Below the pieces are notes generated by a model. That model saw only the letters and a program-made list of their open reading frames with translations, had not been told where the DNA came from and did not search any database. This document shows positions 16,952 to 25,927 of a DNA stretch of 52,090 bases, piece by piece. The stretch covers positions 1-52,090 of the forward strand of contig CAZSWT010000018.1 of NCBI GenBank assembly GCA_964611035.1. The letters are read 5' to 3'. Each line of letters starts with the position of its first letter. Position 1 is the first letter of the stretch. Source of the stretch: B33-G16 sp964611035. Lineage in GTDB: Bacteria; Desulfobacterota; DSM-4660; Desulfatiglandales; B25-G16. The position numbers and the translations under genes were made by a program.

Positions 16952-18064
16952 TTATCTCAATATCTTTAATACCTTTTCAGTTGATTTCAGCCCATGTCCT
17001 GTAAGCGGAACAACTATTATTTCTTTGGCTGCACTTTTATATTTTCTTAAACCTGCTATTGCTGCGGCAGATGTCGGCTCAATATACAACCCAATTTTGC
17101 AAATTTCAAATAAAGACTTTTCAATTTCTTTATCAGTAACAATAATGACTTCTCCCTCCGTTTCCAGTAGAATGTCTAAAATCTGTTTTGCCCTCAGAGG
17201 TTCAGCTATCTTAATCCCTTCTGCCATGGTTTCTTTTGGTTCCACTCGAGGCACTTCTTTTAATTTTTCATTAAACATTTTATAAATAGGAGCGCAGGCT
17301 TCAGATTGAATTGCTATAAATCTGGGCAGTTTTGATATAAGCTTTTGATTTAGTAAATCTTTAAATCCTAAATAAGCTCCAATAAATAGGGTACCGTGTC
17401 CGGTTGGAATAATGAGCGTATCAGGAACATTGAAATTAAATTGTTCCCAAACTTCAAAGGCAAAGGTTTTAGTGCCCTGAAAGAAGAACGGGTTCCAGGC
17501 ATGGCTTGCATAGAAACTGTCCTCTGCAGCTTTTAATGCGGCAATAGCCGTATCTTCTCGAGATTCGGGGATTTTCACTAAATTTGCCCCATACATTTGG
17601 ATCTGAGCCAGTTTCCCAGGAGATGTCTTCTCCGGAACAAAAATGTCACATTCAATACCCGCTTTAGCCGCGTATGCAGCTATGGCACATCCTGCATTTC
17701 CTGATGAGTCTTCGACTACCTTAGTAACTCCGAGTTCTTTAACCTTACTCATGAGAACCGATGCACCCCGATCCTTAAATGATCCTGTGGGAAAAAGCTG
17801 TTCAAATTTAACTAAAAGTTTTTTTCCACCTATTGTTAACTCTAATAAAGGGGTAAATCCTTCATTAAACGAGATAATATTTTCATTCTTGTTAATTGGT
17901 ATAGCTTCCCGATAGCGCCACATGGTCGGTGCCCTGCTTTTGATTTTTTCTCTATCGAAGCTGAAGTTGAACTCAATATCCAGAAAGGATCCGCAGTCGC
18001 ATCTCCACCGTAAATTTTCTAGTGGGTATGTTGCTCCACATTTTTTACATATAAGCCGGTTCAT
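16952..18064 (-). CDS. Threonine-synthase-like PLP enzyme (paralogue 1)
   Basis: This 370-aa fold-type II PLP enzyme has an N-terminal rubredoxin-like zinc knuckle (C6, C9, C22, C24). It also has the PLP lysine K97 in FPTGSFKDRGA, SSGNAGCAIAAYA and the phosphate-binding Gly loop IIPTGHGTLFIG. Threonine synthase converts O-phosphohomoserine to threonine; this short bacterial/archaeal-type form fits, but related enzymes act on other substrates. ridA lies 18 bp upstream on the same strand, which fits, since RidA clears reactive enamines made by PLP enzymes. A second paralogue is at 18992. Confidence 0.87.
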   Translation of the reverse strand: MNRLICKKCGATYPLENLRWRCDCGSFLDIEFNFSFDREKIKSRAPTMWRYREAIPINKNENIISFNEGFTPLLELTIGGKKLLVKFEQLFPTGSFKDRGASVLMSKVKELGVTKVVEDSSGNAGCAIAAYAAKAGIECDIFVPEKTSPGKLAQIQMYGANLVKIPESREDTAIAALKAAEDSFYASHAWNPFFFQGTKTFAFEVWEQFNFNVPDTLIIPTGHGTLFIGAYLGFKDLLNQKLISKLPRFIAIQSEACAPIYKMFNEKLKEVPRVEPKETMAEGIKIAEPLRAKQILDILLETEGEVIIVTDKEIEKSLFEICKIGLYIEPTSAAAIAGLRKYKSAAKEIIVVPLTGHGLKSTEKVLKILR

Positions 18065-18082
18065 ACGCCTTGGTGTAATAGA

Positions 18083-18463
18083 TTATTGTGGTAATGATGC
18101 TATCGCCTCGATTTCTATTTGAAACCCATGATGTAAATCTTTTGTGGGAACAACAGCACGTGCCGGACGATGTTTACCAAAGAATTTACCATAAACCTCG
18201 TTTAGCCTATCCCATAATTGAATATCGGATATATACACGGTCGTTTTAATAACATGATCGATATCACTGCCAGTGGCTATAAGGATTTCAGATATATTCT
18301 TTAATACCTGCTCGGTTTGTTCCTCAATCGGTCCGAGGCGCTTCTCTCCAGTAACTGGATCAATCGGCAGTTGTCCTGAAACGTATATGATATTGCCGTG
18401 AATTACTGCCTGAGAGTAGTGACCTGCAGGTTTTGGTGCTTTTGGTGTAAAGATTTCTTTCAT
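18083..18463 (-). CDS. ridA: RidA-family reactive enamine/imine deaminase
   Basis: This 126-aa protein is a full-length RidA/YjgF. It has the typical KAPKPAGHYSQAV start, VSGQLPIDP, and the substrate carboxylate-binding Arg in HRPARAVVP (R102), and ends in IEIEAIA. It hydrolyses 2-aminoacrylate and similar products of PLP enzymes to keto acids and ammonia. A GGAG precedes the ATG. It heads a two-gene operon with the thrC-like gene 18 bp downstream. Confidence 0.95.
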   Translation of the reverse strand: MKEIFTPKAPKPAGHYSQAVIHGNIIYVSGQLPIDPVTGEKRLGPIEEQTEQVLKNISEILIATGSDIDHVIKTTVYISDIQLWDRLNEVYGKFFGKHRPARAVVPTKDLHHGFQIEIEAIASLPQ

Positions 18464-18991
18464 AATGTCTCCTACACTCCTTTTGGTTCTATGGTAATAT
18501 CACCCTTACTGTATACTATCTTTAAGTTCTTGTCTGTCAGCGTTTGGTGGATCGCTGTCGCGCAGACAAACCAATGATTTTGATGTAGCTAGATCTGCCT
18601 AGGCCCGATTTGGAGAATAAATCCTTTCAAATAAAAAACAACGTCCTTTATCTGGGCTTTACCACATCTGGATTCAAGGAGAGAGTTCATTTTATCATAT
18701 TTTTTTCTTAAATAAGATAGGAAATTGGCTCAGAAACCCATGCCCATTCCATAAGAGGTTATGCTTTTTTTTGATTAGGTTTATAAACTAACCTAACTCT
18801 CTATGAAAATCAAATGATTAAAGGACATTGACATTAGCTTAACTATCATATTTTTTTTGACAATATGCCCTGCATTAGATATTTTTAAGGCGGATTTTCA
18901 TGGGAGATGAAATAAAATTCTTTTCCTTGTGTAAACATAAGGACTATCAAACAGAGCATAGGCAAAATCTCAGATGAAAGGAGGCGGCTCA
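18464..18991. other. Divergent intergenic region with sigma-70 promoter for thrC paralogue 2
   Basis: No gene is visible in this AT-rich gap between divergently read ridA and the second thrC-like gene. On +, TTGACA at 18857-18862, a 17-base spacer and TATTTT at 18880-18885 form a good sigma-70-type promoter. It would give a leader of about 100 nt. Confidence 0.5.
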
Positions 18992-20203
18992 ATGACACAA
19001 TGCTATATGACCCACCTGGAATGTCCAAAATGTGGTATTTCCTATGACCCGGATCAGGTGAATCAAGTCTGTTCTTGTGGAGCACCGCTGCTTGTAAGGT
19101 ATGACATGAAGGGTTTAGCTGCAGCAGTCAAGAAGGAAGATCTAATCAACCGAGCCCCATCTATGTGGCGTTATAGGGAATTCTTGCCGCTCAGAAAAGA
19201 GGAAAATATCGTAACTCTGGGAGAAGGGATGACGCCAATTATTCCCTTGCAGACAATTGGGGCCAGATTGGGCATGAATAACCTCTACATGAAAGATGAG
19301 GGCGTCATACCTGGGGGAACTTTCAAGACTCGTGGCGCTGCGGTTGGGGTATCAAGGGCTAAGGAGTTGGGGGTCAAATTCCTGGCCATGCCCACTAATG
19401 GGAATGCAGGCGGTACTTGGGCCACATATTCTGCTCGTGCCGGTATAAAGGCCTACATTGTAATGCCTGAAGATGCACCTGGCATTACACGGAAGGAGTG
19501 TGCAGTAAGTGGGGCGGCACTATATCTTGTTCGAGGACTTATCAGCGATGCCGGAAAGATTATCAGTCGGGCCGTAAAAAAATATGATTGGTACGACGCC
19601 TCAACCCTTAGAGAGCCCTACCGCATAGAGGGCAAGAAAACGATGGGTCTGGAAATTGCCGAGCAGTTCTCATGGGTCGTGCCAGACATTATACTGTACC
19701 CAACCGGTGGTGGAGTTGGAATTATTGGTATTTATAAGGCCATGTGTGAATTACAAGAAATTGGTTGGATAGGAGAAAAGATGCCCCGACTGGTTTCGGT
19801 GCAGGCTTCCGGTTGTGCCCCTATCGTTAAGGCCTGGGAACGGAAGGAGACCGAATCCACGTTTTGGGAAAATTCAAACACTATAGCCTTTGGCATCAAT
19901 GTTCCCAAGGCACTGGGCGATTTTCTTATACTCGATGCTGTTTATAAAACAAATGGCTGTGCAGTGGCGGTTGACGATAAGGAAACCCTGCAAGCACAGG
20001 CCAGCCTAGGGGCAGAAGAAGGGGCGTTTGTTTGTCCCGAGGGTGCAGCTACCCTTGCGGCAGCAATTCGCCTGTACAACCAGGGCTGGATTAAGGAAGA
20101 TGATAAAGTCTTGCTACTCAATACGGGCACCGGTTTGAAATATCCTGAGACCGTGAAAGTAGAAGCGCCTACTATGGATCCAGACGATGATCTACCGGAG
20201 TAA
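18992..20203 (+). CDS. Threonine-synthase-like PLP enzyme (paralogue 2)
   Basis: This 403-aa fold-type II PLP enzyme has an N-terminal zinc knuckle (C11, C14, C27, C29). K112 lies in VIPGGTFKTRGAA, followed by TNGNAGGTWATYSA and the Gly loop YPTGGGVGIIG. Compared with paralogue 1 and typical ThrC, the PLP motif is TFKTRG rather than SFKDRG and the substrate loop differs, so substrate specificity may differ. The ATG at 18992 is chosen because AAAGGAGG lies 7 bases upstream; a start at 18974 would place that site inside the gene. It converges on the ABC transporter operon. Confidence 0.85.
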   Translation: MTQCYMTHLECPKCGISYDPDQVNQVCSCGAPLLVRYDMKGLAAAVKKEDLINRAPSMWRYREFLPLRKEENIVTLGEGMTPIIPLQTIGARLGMNNLYMKDEGVIPGGTFKTRGAAVGVSRAKELGVKFLAMPTNGNAGGTWATYSARAGIKAYIVMPEDAPGITRKECAVSGAALYLVRGLISDAGKIISRAVKKYDWYDASTLREPYRIEGKKTMGLEIAEQFSWVVPDIILYPTGGGVGIIGIYKAMCELQEIGWIGEKMPRLVSVQASGCAPIVKAWERKETESTFWENSNTIAFGINVPKALGDFLILDAVYKTNGCAVAVDDKETLQAQASLGAEEGAFVCPEGAATLAAAIRLYNQGWIKEDDKVLLLNTGTGLKYPETVKVEAPTMDPDDDLPE

Positions 20204-20284
20204 TATATTCTAACTGCTGCAATATGACAGATGCTGAAGGAAAGAAGGAGAGTTTCGACGCTCTTGAAGGAGCGGTTCCCCCCG

Positions 20285-21010
20285 TTATATGAGGATCTTG
20301 TCCAGAAAATCCTTTGTCCTGGGGCTCTCAGGATTTTGGAAGAAACTAATATCAGTCCCCCGTTCAATGATACTTCCTTCATCCATGAAGATAATCTCGT
20401 CAGCCACCTCCCGTGCAAATCCCATCTCATGTGTAACTACGATCATGGTCATTCCACTCTTAGAAAGATTAATCATGACTTCGAGCACTTCCTTGATCAT
20501 CTCCGGGTCCAAGGCCGACGTGGGTTCATCAAACATCATGATCTTTGGTTCCATGGCCAAAGACCGTGCTATGGCAACCCGTTGTTGCTGGCCGCCGGAG
20601 AGGTTGGCCGGATAGGCATTGGCCTTATCAGGGATTCCCACCCTTTCGAGCAGCTCCATGGCCTTGGCCTTGGCCTCCTTCTTCGACTTATTTCGGACCT
20701 TTATGGGAGCCAGGGTAATATTCTGTAACGCAGTCATGTGTGGATAGAGCTCAAATCGCTGGAATACCATACCGATCTCTGTACGAAGTTTGTAGAGATT
20801 AGTTGTACGATCTCCTACAGATACCCCATCCACGAAGATCTCGCCTTCCTGGAAGGGTTCGAGGCCGTTGATACACCTTAAAAGCGTGCTCTTGCCCGAA
20901 CCGCTTGGACCACACACAACCACGGTCTGGCCCTGCTCTACCTCCTCGTTGATGTCTTTAAGAACATTAAAGTCACCGTACCATTTGCTTATGTCTTTGA
21001 TCTGAATCAA
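20285..21010 (-). CDS. Polar amino acid ABC transporter, ATP-binding protein
   Basis: This 241-aa ATPase has Walker A GPSGSGKST, signature LSGGQQQRVAIARSLAM and Walker B IMMFDEPTSALDPE. The H-loop lies in VTHEMGFAREVADEIIFMD, typical of the GlnQ/GltL/HisP subfamily. It powers uptake through the two permeases encoded directly upstream. The gene starts 3 bp after the permease stop. It is the last gene of the SBP-permease-permease-ATPase operon. Confidence 0.96.
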   Translation of the reverse strand: MIQIKDISKWYGDFNVLKDINEEVEQGQTVVVCGPSGSGKSTLLRCINGLEPFQEGEIFVDGVSVGDRTTNLYKLRTEIGMVFQRFELYPHMTALQNITLAPIKVRNKSKKEAKAKAMELLERVGIPDKANAYPANLSGGQQQRVAIARSLAMEPKIMMFDEPTSALDPEMIKEVLEVMINLSKSGMTMIVVTHEMGFAREVADEIIFMDEGSIIERGTDISFFQNPESPRTKDFLDKILI

Positions 21011-21013
21011 CGG

Positions 21014-21664
21014 TTATCCTCCTTCCTGTTCCTTTACCTCAAATCGTCGGCTCATTAGTGATCCGATATAGCAGGTGATGAAGAATACAACAGCTACAAA
21101 ACCATATAGCTGAACGGATCTGACTTCTAAGTTATCAACAATTGTCGCCCTCCGGATAAGCTCGGGAAGCCCGATCACAAAGGCGAGACACGTATCCTGG
21201 TAAGTTACGATGGCCTGGGTAATCATGCTGGGAAGCATCCTCCGTAGCGCAATGGGGATGAGTATATAGCGGGTAGTCTGAATATAGTTCAGCCCTGTGG
21301 AATACCCAGCTTCAATTTGCCCTTTGCTTACAGATTGATAACCTGCACGGATTATCTCACCGAAGTATGTTGCCTCGAAGATGATAAAGGATATAACCGC
21401 TGATGGAAAAGGATCCAAGGGGCTTCCAATAATAATGGGCATTACGAAATAAAACCAGAAGATCACCAGGATAAGGGGTATATTCCGGATCAGATTCACA
21501 TAAAAGGTAACCGGGTAATAAACCCATTTATTATGGGAGATTCGCCCCAATCCCACTAATATACCCAGCGGGATACCACCAGCCAGGGCAAAGAACGCCA
21601 ATTTGACTGTTACCCAAAATCCGCCCATAAGAAATGGAAAGTTATTAACTACTGCATCAAACAT
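21014..21664 (-). CDS. Polar amino acid ABC transporter permease (GltK/HisM-type)
   Basis: This 216-aa membrane protein has about five helices. It has the EAA-type loop EIIRAGYQSVSKGQIEAGYS with the characteristic RAG...S/GQ.EA. The family name His/Glu/Gln/Arg permease fits. It pairs with the permease at 21667 to form the channel. It overlaps no gene; the spacing to both neighbours is 2-3 bp. Confidence 0.95.
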   Translation of the reverse strand: MFDAVVNNFPFLMGGFWVTVKLAFFALAGGIPLGILVGLGRISHNKWVYYPVTFYVNLIRNIPLILVIFWFYFVMPIIIGSPLDPFPSAVISFIIFEATYFGEIIRAGYQSVSKGQIEAGYSTGLNYIQTTRYILIPIALRRMLPSMITQAIVTYQDTCLAFVIGLPELIRRATIVDNLEVRSVQLYGFVAVVFFITCYIGSLMSRRFEVKEQEGG

Positions 21665-21666
21665 CC

Positions 21667-22386
21667 TTACCTCCCTATTGTGCCTCGTATTTTGAGCCTC
21701 GACTCCAGAATGCCCATTAGCTTGACCACCGCCAAACCTAAGGCTAGGTAAATCAAACAGGCACCGGTGGTCGATTCCAGTCCATGGAAGGTCTCGGAAT
21801 CGATCTTGTAGCTCATAAATGTCGTCTCCAACACACCAATTGTCATGGCAATGGAGGAGTTCTTAAAGATGGTCAGGAACTCCGTGGTTAATGGAGGGAT
21901 AATGATCCGTAAGGCATAGGGAATAATCACATAGCGGTACATTTGAGGATGGTTTAAACCAGTAGATAGTGCGGCGTTATAGTGATCACGAGAGATAGAT
22001 GAAAAGCCTGCCCTGGTATGCTCGGCCACCCGGGATGCGGTGTACATTCCGAGGGCAATAATCGCAACATAATAGTTGAGGCCTATGATCGAATTAATCT
22101 GATATTGAAGGGATTTTCCAAAGAGCATGGGCCCGGCGTAATACCAGAAGAAGAGCTGGACCAGGAAGGGGATATTTCGGAATAGCTCTACATAAGCGCC
22201 CCCCAGGAATCTGAGCCATCTCCAGGGGGAGATCCGCATCGTGCCAATGAGAACCCCTAAAGAAAGGGCGATAATCCAACCAATGAGTCCCATTTTAATG
22301 GTGACCCAGATCCCCTGGACCAGATACATACCGTATGGATTTCTCCACAGGACACTCCAGTCAAATTCATATGCTAAACCCATCAC
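21667..22386 (-). CDS. Polar amino acid ABC transporter permease (GltJ/HisQ-type)
   Basis: This 239-aa membrane protein has five helices and the conserved loop SRVAEHTRAGFSSISRDHYN-AALSTGL, the EAA motif of amino acid permeases (here with an H in place of the usual R-G). It follows the binding-protein gene, from which it is separated by a strong hairpin at 22408-22429. It works with the second permease and the ATPase. Confidence 0.95.
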   Translation of the reverse strand: MMGLAYEFDWSVLWRNPYGMYLVQGIWVTIKMGLIGWIIALSLGVLIGTMRISPWRWLRFLGGAYVELFRNIPFLVQLFFWYYAGPMLFGKSLQYQINSIIGLNYYVAIIALGMYTASRVAEHTRAGFSSISRDHYNAALSTGLNHPQMYRYVIIPYALRIIIPPLTTEFLTIFKNSSIAMTIGVLETTFMSYKIDSETFHGLESTTGACLIYLALGLAVVKLMGILESRLKIRGTIGR

Positions 22387-22407
22387 AATACCCCGAAGAA
22401 ATATGGA

Positions 22408-22429
22408 AGAGGGGCGTTAACGCCCCTCT
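22408..22429 (-). promoter_or_regulatory. Perfect 22-bp palindrome between binding-protein and permease genes
   Basis: An 11-bp arm, AGAGGGGCGTT, is followed at once by its reverse complement. It lies 4 bp after the binding-protein stop and about 20 bp before the permease start. Such intercistronic hairpins in ABC operons protect the upstream mRNA or cause partial termination, so that binding protein is made in excess. That role is inferred here. Confidence 0.65.
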
Positions 22430-22433
22430 ATTC

Positions 22434-23333
22434 TTAATGTTTCTTCCACCAATCCTTCGCTTGCGGATAACAGATCAATTGTAGATAATTCCTGTAGGCC
22501 TGAGACATCGGAATCGGAACAACCCCTTTAGGGCCCATCCACTTATCGTACATTTCAAAGAACTTGCCCGTTTTTATCGACCATACAATGGTATTGTTGA
22601 TGAAGTCTCTGATATCGGAATTGCCTTCCCTGCACATATAGCCGTAAGGTTCGTAGGCGATAGCGAAATCAGCAGTTTTCCAGTTTTCAGGGTGCGGAGC
22701 CTTCATCCTCAAACCTTCCAGTAGACTCCGATCCGTTGAGTATGCATCGACCTTCCCGCCCTTCAAGGCAAGAAATCCTTGAGGATGAGTTTCCACAACT
22801 ACGATATCCTTGGGTTTATATTTCCCTGCTGCAACCTGATCTTCTATAGCCTTCAAGTTAGTAGTTCCCCGGGCCGCCCCCAGCCTTTTTCCGTTTAGGT
22901 CGTCAATCGTCTTAATATCACTATCTTTGGAAATGAGAAAGGTCGTCTCCGAGACAAAGAAGATGTAACTGAAATCAACCACTTCTTCACGCTTTTGAGT
23001 ATAGGTTGTAGAACCCATCTCCACATCAACCGTTGCATTCGCCACCATGGGGATACGAGTTTTAGGGGTAACGGTAAAGGGTTGGATTGTTATTTTTTTG
23101 CCGAAGTGTTCAGAGAGCTTGTCCACGAGAAGGTATGTCATATCCACGGAAAATCCAACATGTTTCCCGACCTTAGGGTCTATGAAGGCGAAGGGTATTG
23201 AGCCCTCCCTCAGCCCCACACGGATCTTCCCGCTTTTCTCAATACGGTCCATGGTCTCATCGGCCAGCGCTATGCTGCCAATGAGTGTCATGCTAAATAT
23301 AAAACAAAATGCAAAGATAAAAAATTTTTTCAT
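22434..23333 (-). CDS. Polar amino acid ABC transporter, substrate-binding protein
   Basis: This 299-aa periplasmic binding protein has a signal peptide (MKKFFIFAFCFIF..., cleavage near ALA-D at about 24). A bilobed family-3 domain follows: IRVGLREGSIPFAFID, GFSVDMTYLLVDKL, DVEMGSTTYTQKREE and GAARGTTNLKAIED. The close match to GltI/AatJ-type proteins suggests glutamate/aspartate, though the ligand is not proven. AGGAGGTAGGC precedes the ATG. It is the first gene of the operon, behind the promoter at 23425-23453. Confidence 0.93.
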   Translation of the reverse strand: MKKFFIFAFCFIFSMTLIGSIALADETMDRIEKSGKIRVGLREGSIPFAFIDPKVGKHVGFSVDMTYLLVDKLSEHFGKKITIQPFTVTPKTRIPMVANATVDVEMGSTTYTQKREEVVDFSYIFFVSETTFLISKDSDIKTIDDLNGKRLGAARGTTNLKAIEDQVAAGKYKPKDIVVVETHPQGFLALKGGKVDAYSTDRSLLEGLRMKAPHPENWKTADFAIAYEPYGYMCREGNSDIRDFINNTIVWSIKTGKFFEMYDKWMGPKGVVPIPMSQAYRNYLQLICYPQAKDWWKKH

Positions 23334-23424
23334 AAGCCTACCTCCTTTAATTGGTTTACGCTAGTAACCATAACCCAATTTTTATGTGAATGCTATCACC
23401 CCCTTTTCGCTTAACTTCAAATAT

Positions 23425-23453
23425 ACTGTAAAATAGGGGAATGCGATTGTCAA
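23425..23453 (-). promoter_or_regulatory. Sigma-70-type promoter for the amino acid ABC operon
   Basis: Read on the minus strand, TTGACA (23453-23448), a 17-base spacer and TACAGT (23430-23425) match the consensus well. It lies about 90 bp before the binding-protein ATG. It lies in the gap shared with the divergent racemase gene. Confidence 0.55.
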
Positions 23454-23641
23454 CTGTATTTACTAGCACTGTATTTACTAGCCGAATCAGGGTAATAACA
23501 TATCTAAAATCCTCATTGATTTCTTTTCTTCGAATTTGGTAATAGATCCAAGAAACATTAAATAAGGGGGATAAAAATATGGTTGAAATAAGCATTGCAT
23601 TGATGTATTTTTTTTAGAGTGCAGTAGAGAGAGAGGTATCA

Positions 23642-24358
23642 ATGAAAGAAAAAATTATCGGTATATTAGGCGGGATGGGCCCTGAGGCCACGTCAGATCT
23701 TTTTCAAAAAATTATCAGGAATACGGAAGTGATAAGAGATCAGGACCACCTTAGAGTGCTTATAGATAATAACCCCAAGATACCTGATCGAACCCCTGCA
23801 ATTTTGGATTCTGGTGAAGATCCTGTTCCAATAATGATTGAGACTGCGAAAAACCTGGAAAAAGCCGGTGCCAATTTTATCATAATCCCTTGCGTTTCAG
23901 CACACTATTTCATCAATCAATTAAGGGAAGGGACTACTATTCCGGTTATGTCTATCATCGATGAAGTGGCGAGGGAAATTGAAAGGCAACTTCCGGGTGT
24001 AAAACGAGTGGGCCTCACCGCAACGACAGGGACCATCATAGCTAGTCTTTTTCAGAATCGATTAAAGGGAATAGGGGTCGAAGTTTTAGTCCCCCCGCCC
24101 AATGATCAAGAGAACCTAGTCATGTCCGCCATTTATGGGGAATCGGGGATCAAGGCAGGGTTTCTTTCCTTGGAAAATAAGAAGAAAATACTGATGGCCT
24201 CTGAGGCATTAATTAAAAGAGGCGCCCAGGGGATCATAGGAGGGTGTACTGAGGTGCCTTTGGTCGTAAACCAAGCTGATATCGAAGTCCCTTTTTTAGA
24301 TTCCCTGAATATCCTCGCCCTTTCTGCAATCCGTATAGCCAAAAGTAATACCCGATAA
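23642..24358 (+). CDS. Aspartate/glutamate racemase family protein
   Basis: This 238-aa protein starts with the family motif IGILGGMGPEAT. It carries the paired catalytic cysteines C84 (in IPCVSAHYF, where N-T is usual in place of V-S) and C202 (in GGCTEVPL). Cofactor-free aspartate racemases use two cysteines to invert the alpha carbon. The gene is divergent from the amino acid ABC operon, suggesting a common amino acid substrate. A GAGAGGTATCA site precedes the ATG. Length is normal. Confidence 0.9.
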   Translation: MKEKIIGILGGMGPEATSDLFQKIIRNTEVIRDQDHLRVLIDNNPKIPDRTPAILDSGEDPVPIMIETAKNLEKAGANFIIIPCVSAHYFINQLREGTTIPVMSIIDEVAREIERQLPGVKRVGLTATTGTIIASLFQNRLKGIGVEVLVPPPNDQENLVMSAIYGESGIKAGFLSLENKKKILMASEALIKRGAQGIIGGCTEVPLVVNQADIEVPFLDSLNILALSAIRIAKSNTR

Positions 24359-24578
24359 TACAGACGATAAAATCTGGCTTCTTGTTTTCCTCCGCCTCTC
24401 TTCTGACCCAGTGTTAGAATGTCCTTTTTCGTAATGGGCACATTTTTATTAAGCTAACACAGAAGATGAGATTTCACTTGACAATAGTCAGCCATTAATT
24501 AAGCATAATGACAGTCACTTTCTTCGACACATAAGGAATGTAACAACCTAACTCCAACTTCTTTTAGTGGATAATCCC

Positions 24579-24746
24579 ATGACCACCGAGGGCGTAAAAT
24601 ATATACTCACCGCCATCCTCAGTGCGAATGCTGAAGGCTACAGTTTTCTCACAGGTGAGGATAAGGAAGCAATTAACCCCATCTTAAAGATAACGGGAAA
24701 TGAAAAATTCCCACAGGAAACCCAGATAATGATGAGGAGATCATAA
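24579..24746 (+). CDS. Small ORF (55 aa) translationally coupled to the PilZ gene
   Basis: The frame from ATG 24579 reads MTTEGVKYILTAILSANAEG, then a short acidic and helical stretch ending QIMMRRS. Its stop overlaps the PilZ start by one base in the string TAATG, an arrangement that favours translational coupling. A GTG start at 24567 is also possible. No clear ribosome binding site or family is seen. It could be spurious, but the coupling favours a real gene. Confidence 0.45.
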   Translation: MTTEGVKYILTAILSANAEGYSFLTGEDKEAINPILKITGNEKFPQETQIMMRRS

Positions 24747-25159
24747 TGAACGAATCCAGTACCACGGCACGTTTGTTTGAAATGATAAAAAGGATGCCTG
24801 AAGACGAGCAACTGGCCCTCATGAAAGAGTTGGGGGAGAGGCTCTCTATAGGCAAAAGGAAACATGAAAGGGAACCGTTCTTCATGGTTGCTGATTACTC
24901 TACTGAGGATCGTGCCTACAGGGACTACATTCAAAACGTAAGTGCTGGTGGGGTGTTTATCGAAACCCATATGCCATTCACTTCTGGACAGGAGGTTTCA
25001 CTGGCCTTTCCACTGCCCAACTACCAAAAATATATCAAGATTATCGGCAAAGTTGCCAGGGTCACCCCCCAGGGAATCGGTGTGGTGTTCAAGTTGGTTA
25101 ACCAGGAGCAGGAGACGATGGTTAAATCCCTCTTAGAATGGTTAACCAGTACCAAGTGA
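24746..25159 (+). CDS. PilZ domain protein
   Basis: This 137-aa protein has an N-terminal helical part (1-35) and then a PilZ domain: the basic RKHERE motif (36-41) and the N-x-S-x2-G motif in NVSAGGVFIE. Beta-strand blocks GQEVSLAFPLP and GIGVVFKLVN follow. PilZ domains bind cyclic di-GMP through the Arg and D/N-x-S-x2-G motifs; here Asn replaces the usual Asp, which is tolerated in the family. It may report c-di-GMP to an unknown partner. Confidence 0.85.
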   Translation: MNESSTTARLFEMIKRMPEDEQLALMKELGERLSIGKRKHEREPFFMVADYSTEDRAYRDYIQNVSAGGVFIETHMPFTSGQEVSLAFPLPNYQKYIKIIGKVARVTPQGIGVVFKLVNQEQETMVKSLLEWLTSTK

Positions 25160-25209
25160 TAAACTGAGAGCCCATAGGACTCCAAATAAGCTATTGCTGT
25201 TTAGACAAG

Positions 25210-25551
25210 CTATTCGGAGGGTTTGGAAGGAACTTCTTCCTTCTCTTTTCTAAGGATAATGCTTTCTTTCCTTTTTGACACTGTAAATCTATCTCCTTCC
25301 TTGTAACCAAATTTTTCTAACAACAGTGTTTTACAGAGAAGAATCGTTCCTTTCTTGGTAATGCGCAAGGTTTTTTTCTTCTCAACATCCCTTTCTGTTA
25401 AAATATCCTTAATCTTTCCAGCTTCGACCAATGCATCATAATACACCCTCTTTAAAGAAGCTCCTGTTTGAATACCTAGCTCCTTCATTATTTCCTTATC
25501 AAGTATACCTTTCTTGACCATCTCAACTAATTTTTTCGCCTCTTCTTTCAA
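25210..25551 (-). CDS. HTH plus AbrB/SpoVT-like regulator
   Basis: This 113-aa protein has an N-terminal helix-turn-helix (LVEMVKKGILDKEIMKELGI, about 8-27). A C-terminal swapped-hairpin-like segment (RITKKGTILLCKTLLLEKFG, about 63-82, then GDRFTVSKRKESIILRK) resembles AbrB/MazE folds. A DNA-binding regulator is likely. The start is TTG behind AGGAGGAGAAGAC. The C-terminus is Glu/Pro/Ser-rich. Confidence 0.75.
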   Translation of the reverse strand: MKEEAKKLVEMVKKGILDKEIMKELGIQTGASLKRVYYDALVEAGKIKDILTERDVEKKKTLRITKKGTILLCKTLLLEKFGYKEGDRFTVSKRKESIILRKEKEEVPSKPSE

Positions 25552-25927
25552 TGTCTTCTCCTCCTTTTTCTAAGACCCGCAGATACGCGTACATTTCTCC
25601 TTATTTATGGGAAAAGCATTGTGGCAGCAAGTTCTATCTGAAGTTGGAGGTGTTCTATTTGAGGTTTTCTGCATGTGAGTTAACCTACATGGGCTCAAAT
25701 GACTGAGGGAAAATGATTTAACGTTGCAAAATTATAATTGAAAATCTCAATAGGGTCAATCAAAATTGACAACAAAAAATTCAAGGAAGGAGAGAAACAA
25801 TTCACAATATATTGTGCTTAGCACATCTCGATATTTCACTATCCGTGTCAAAGTCAACAATCGCTGTCAGTTTAGATGTATTGAAGGCTTATATTGTAAT
25901 AGTGAGTCCCTCATTGAAAGCCAATTA
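25552..25927. other. Intergenic region, no gene seen
   Basis: This AT-rich stretch lies between the AbrB-like gene and the end of the B3/B4 gene. It contains small dyads (for example AATATATTGTGC near 25807) but no clear promoter, terminator or gene. A + strand open frame at 25766-26158 runs antisense into the B3/B4 gene and is not supported. Confidence 0.4.
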
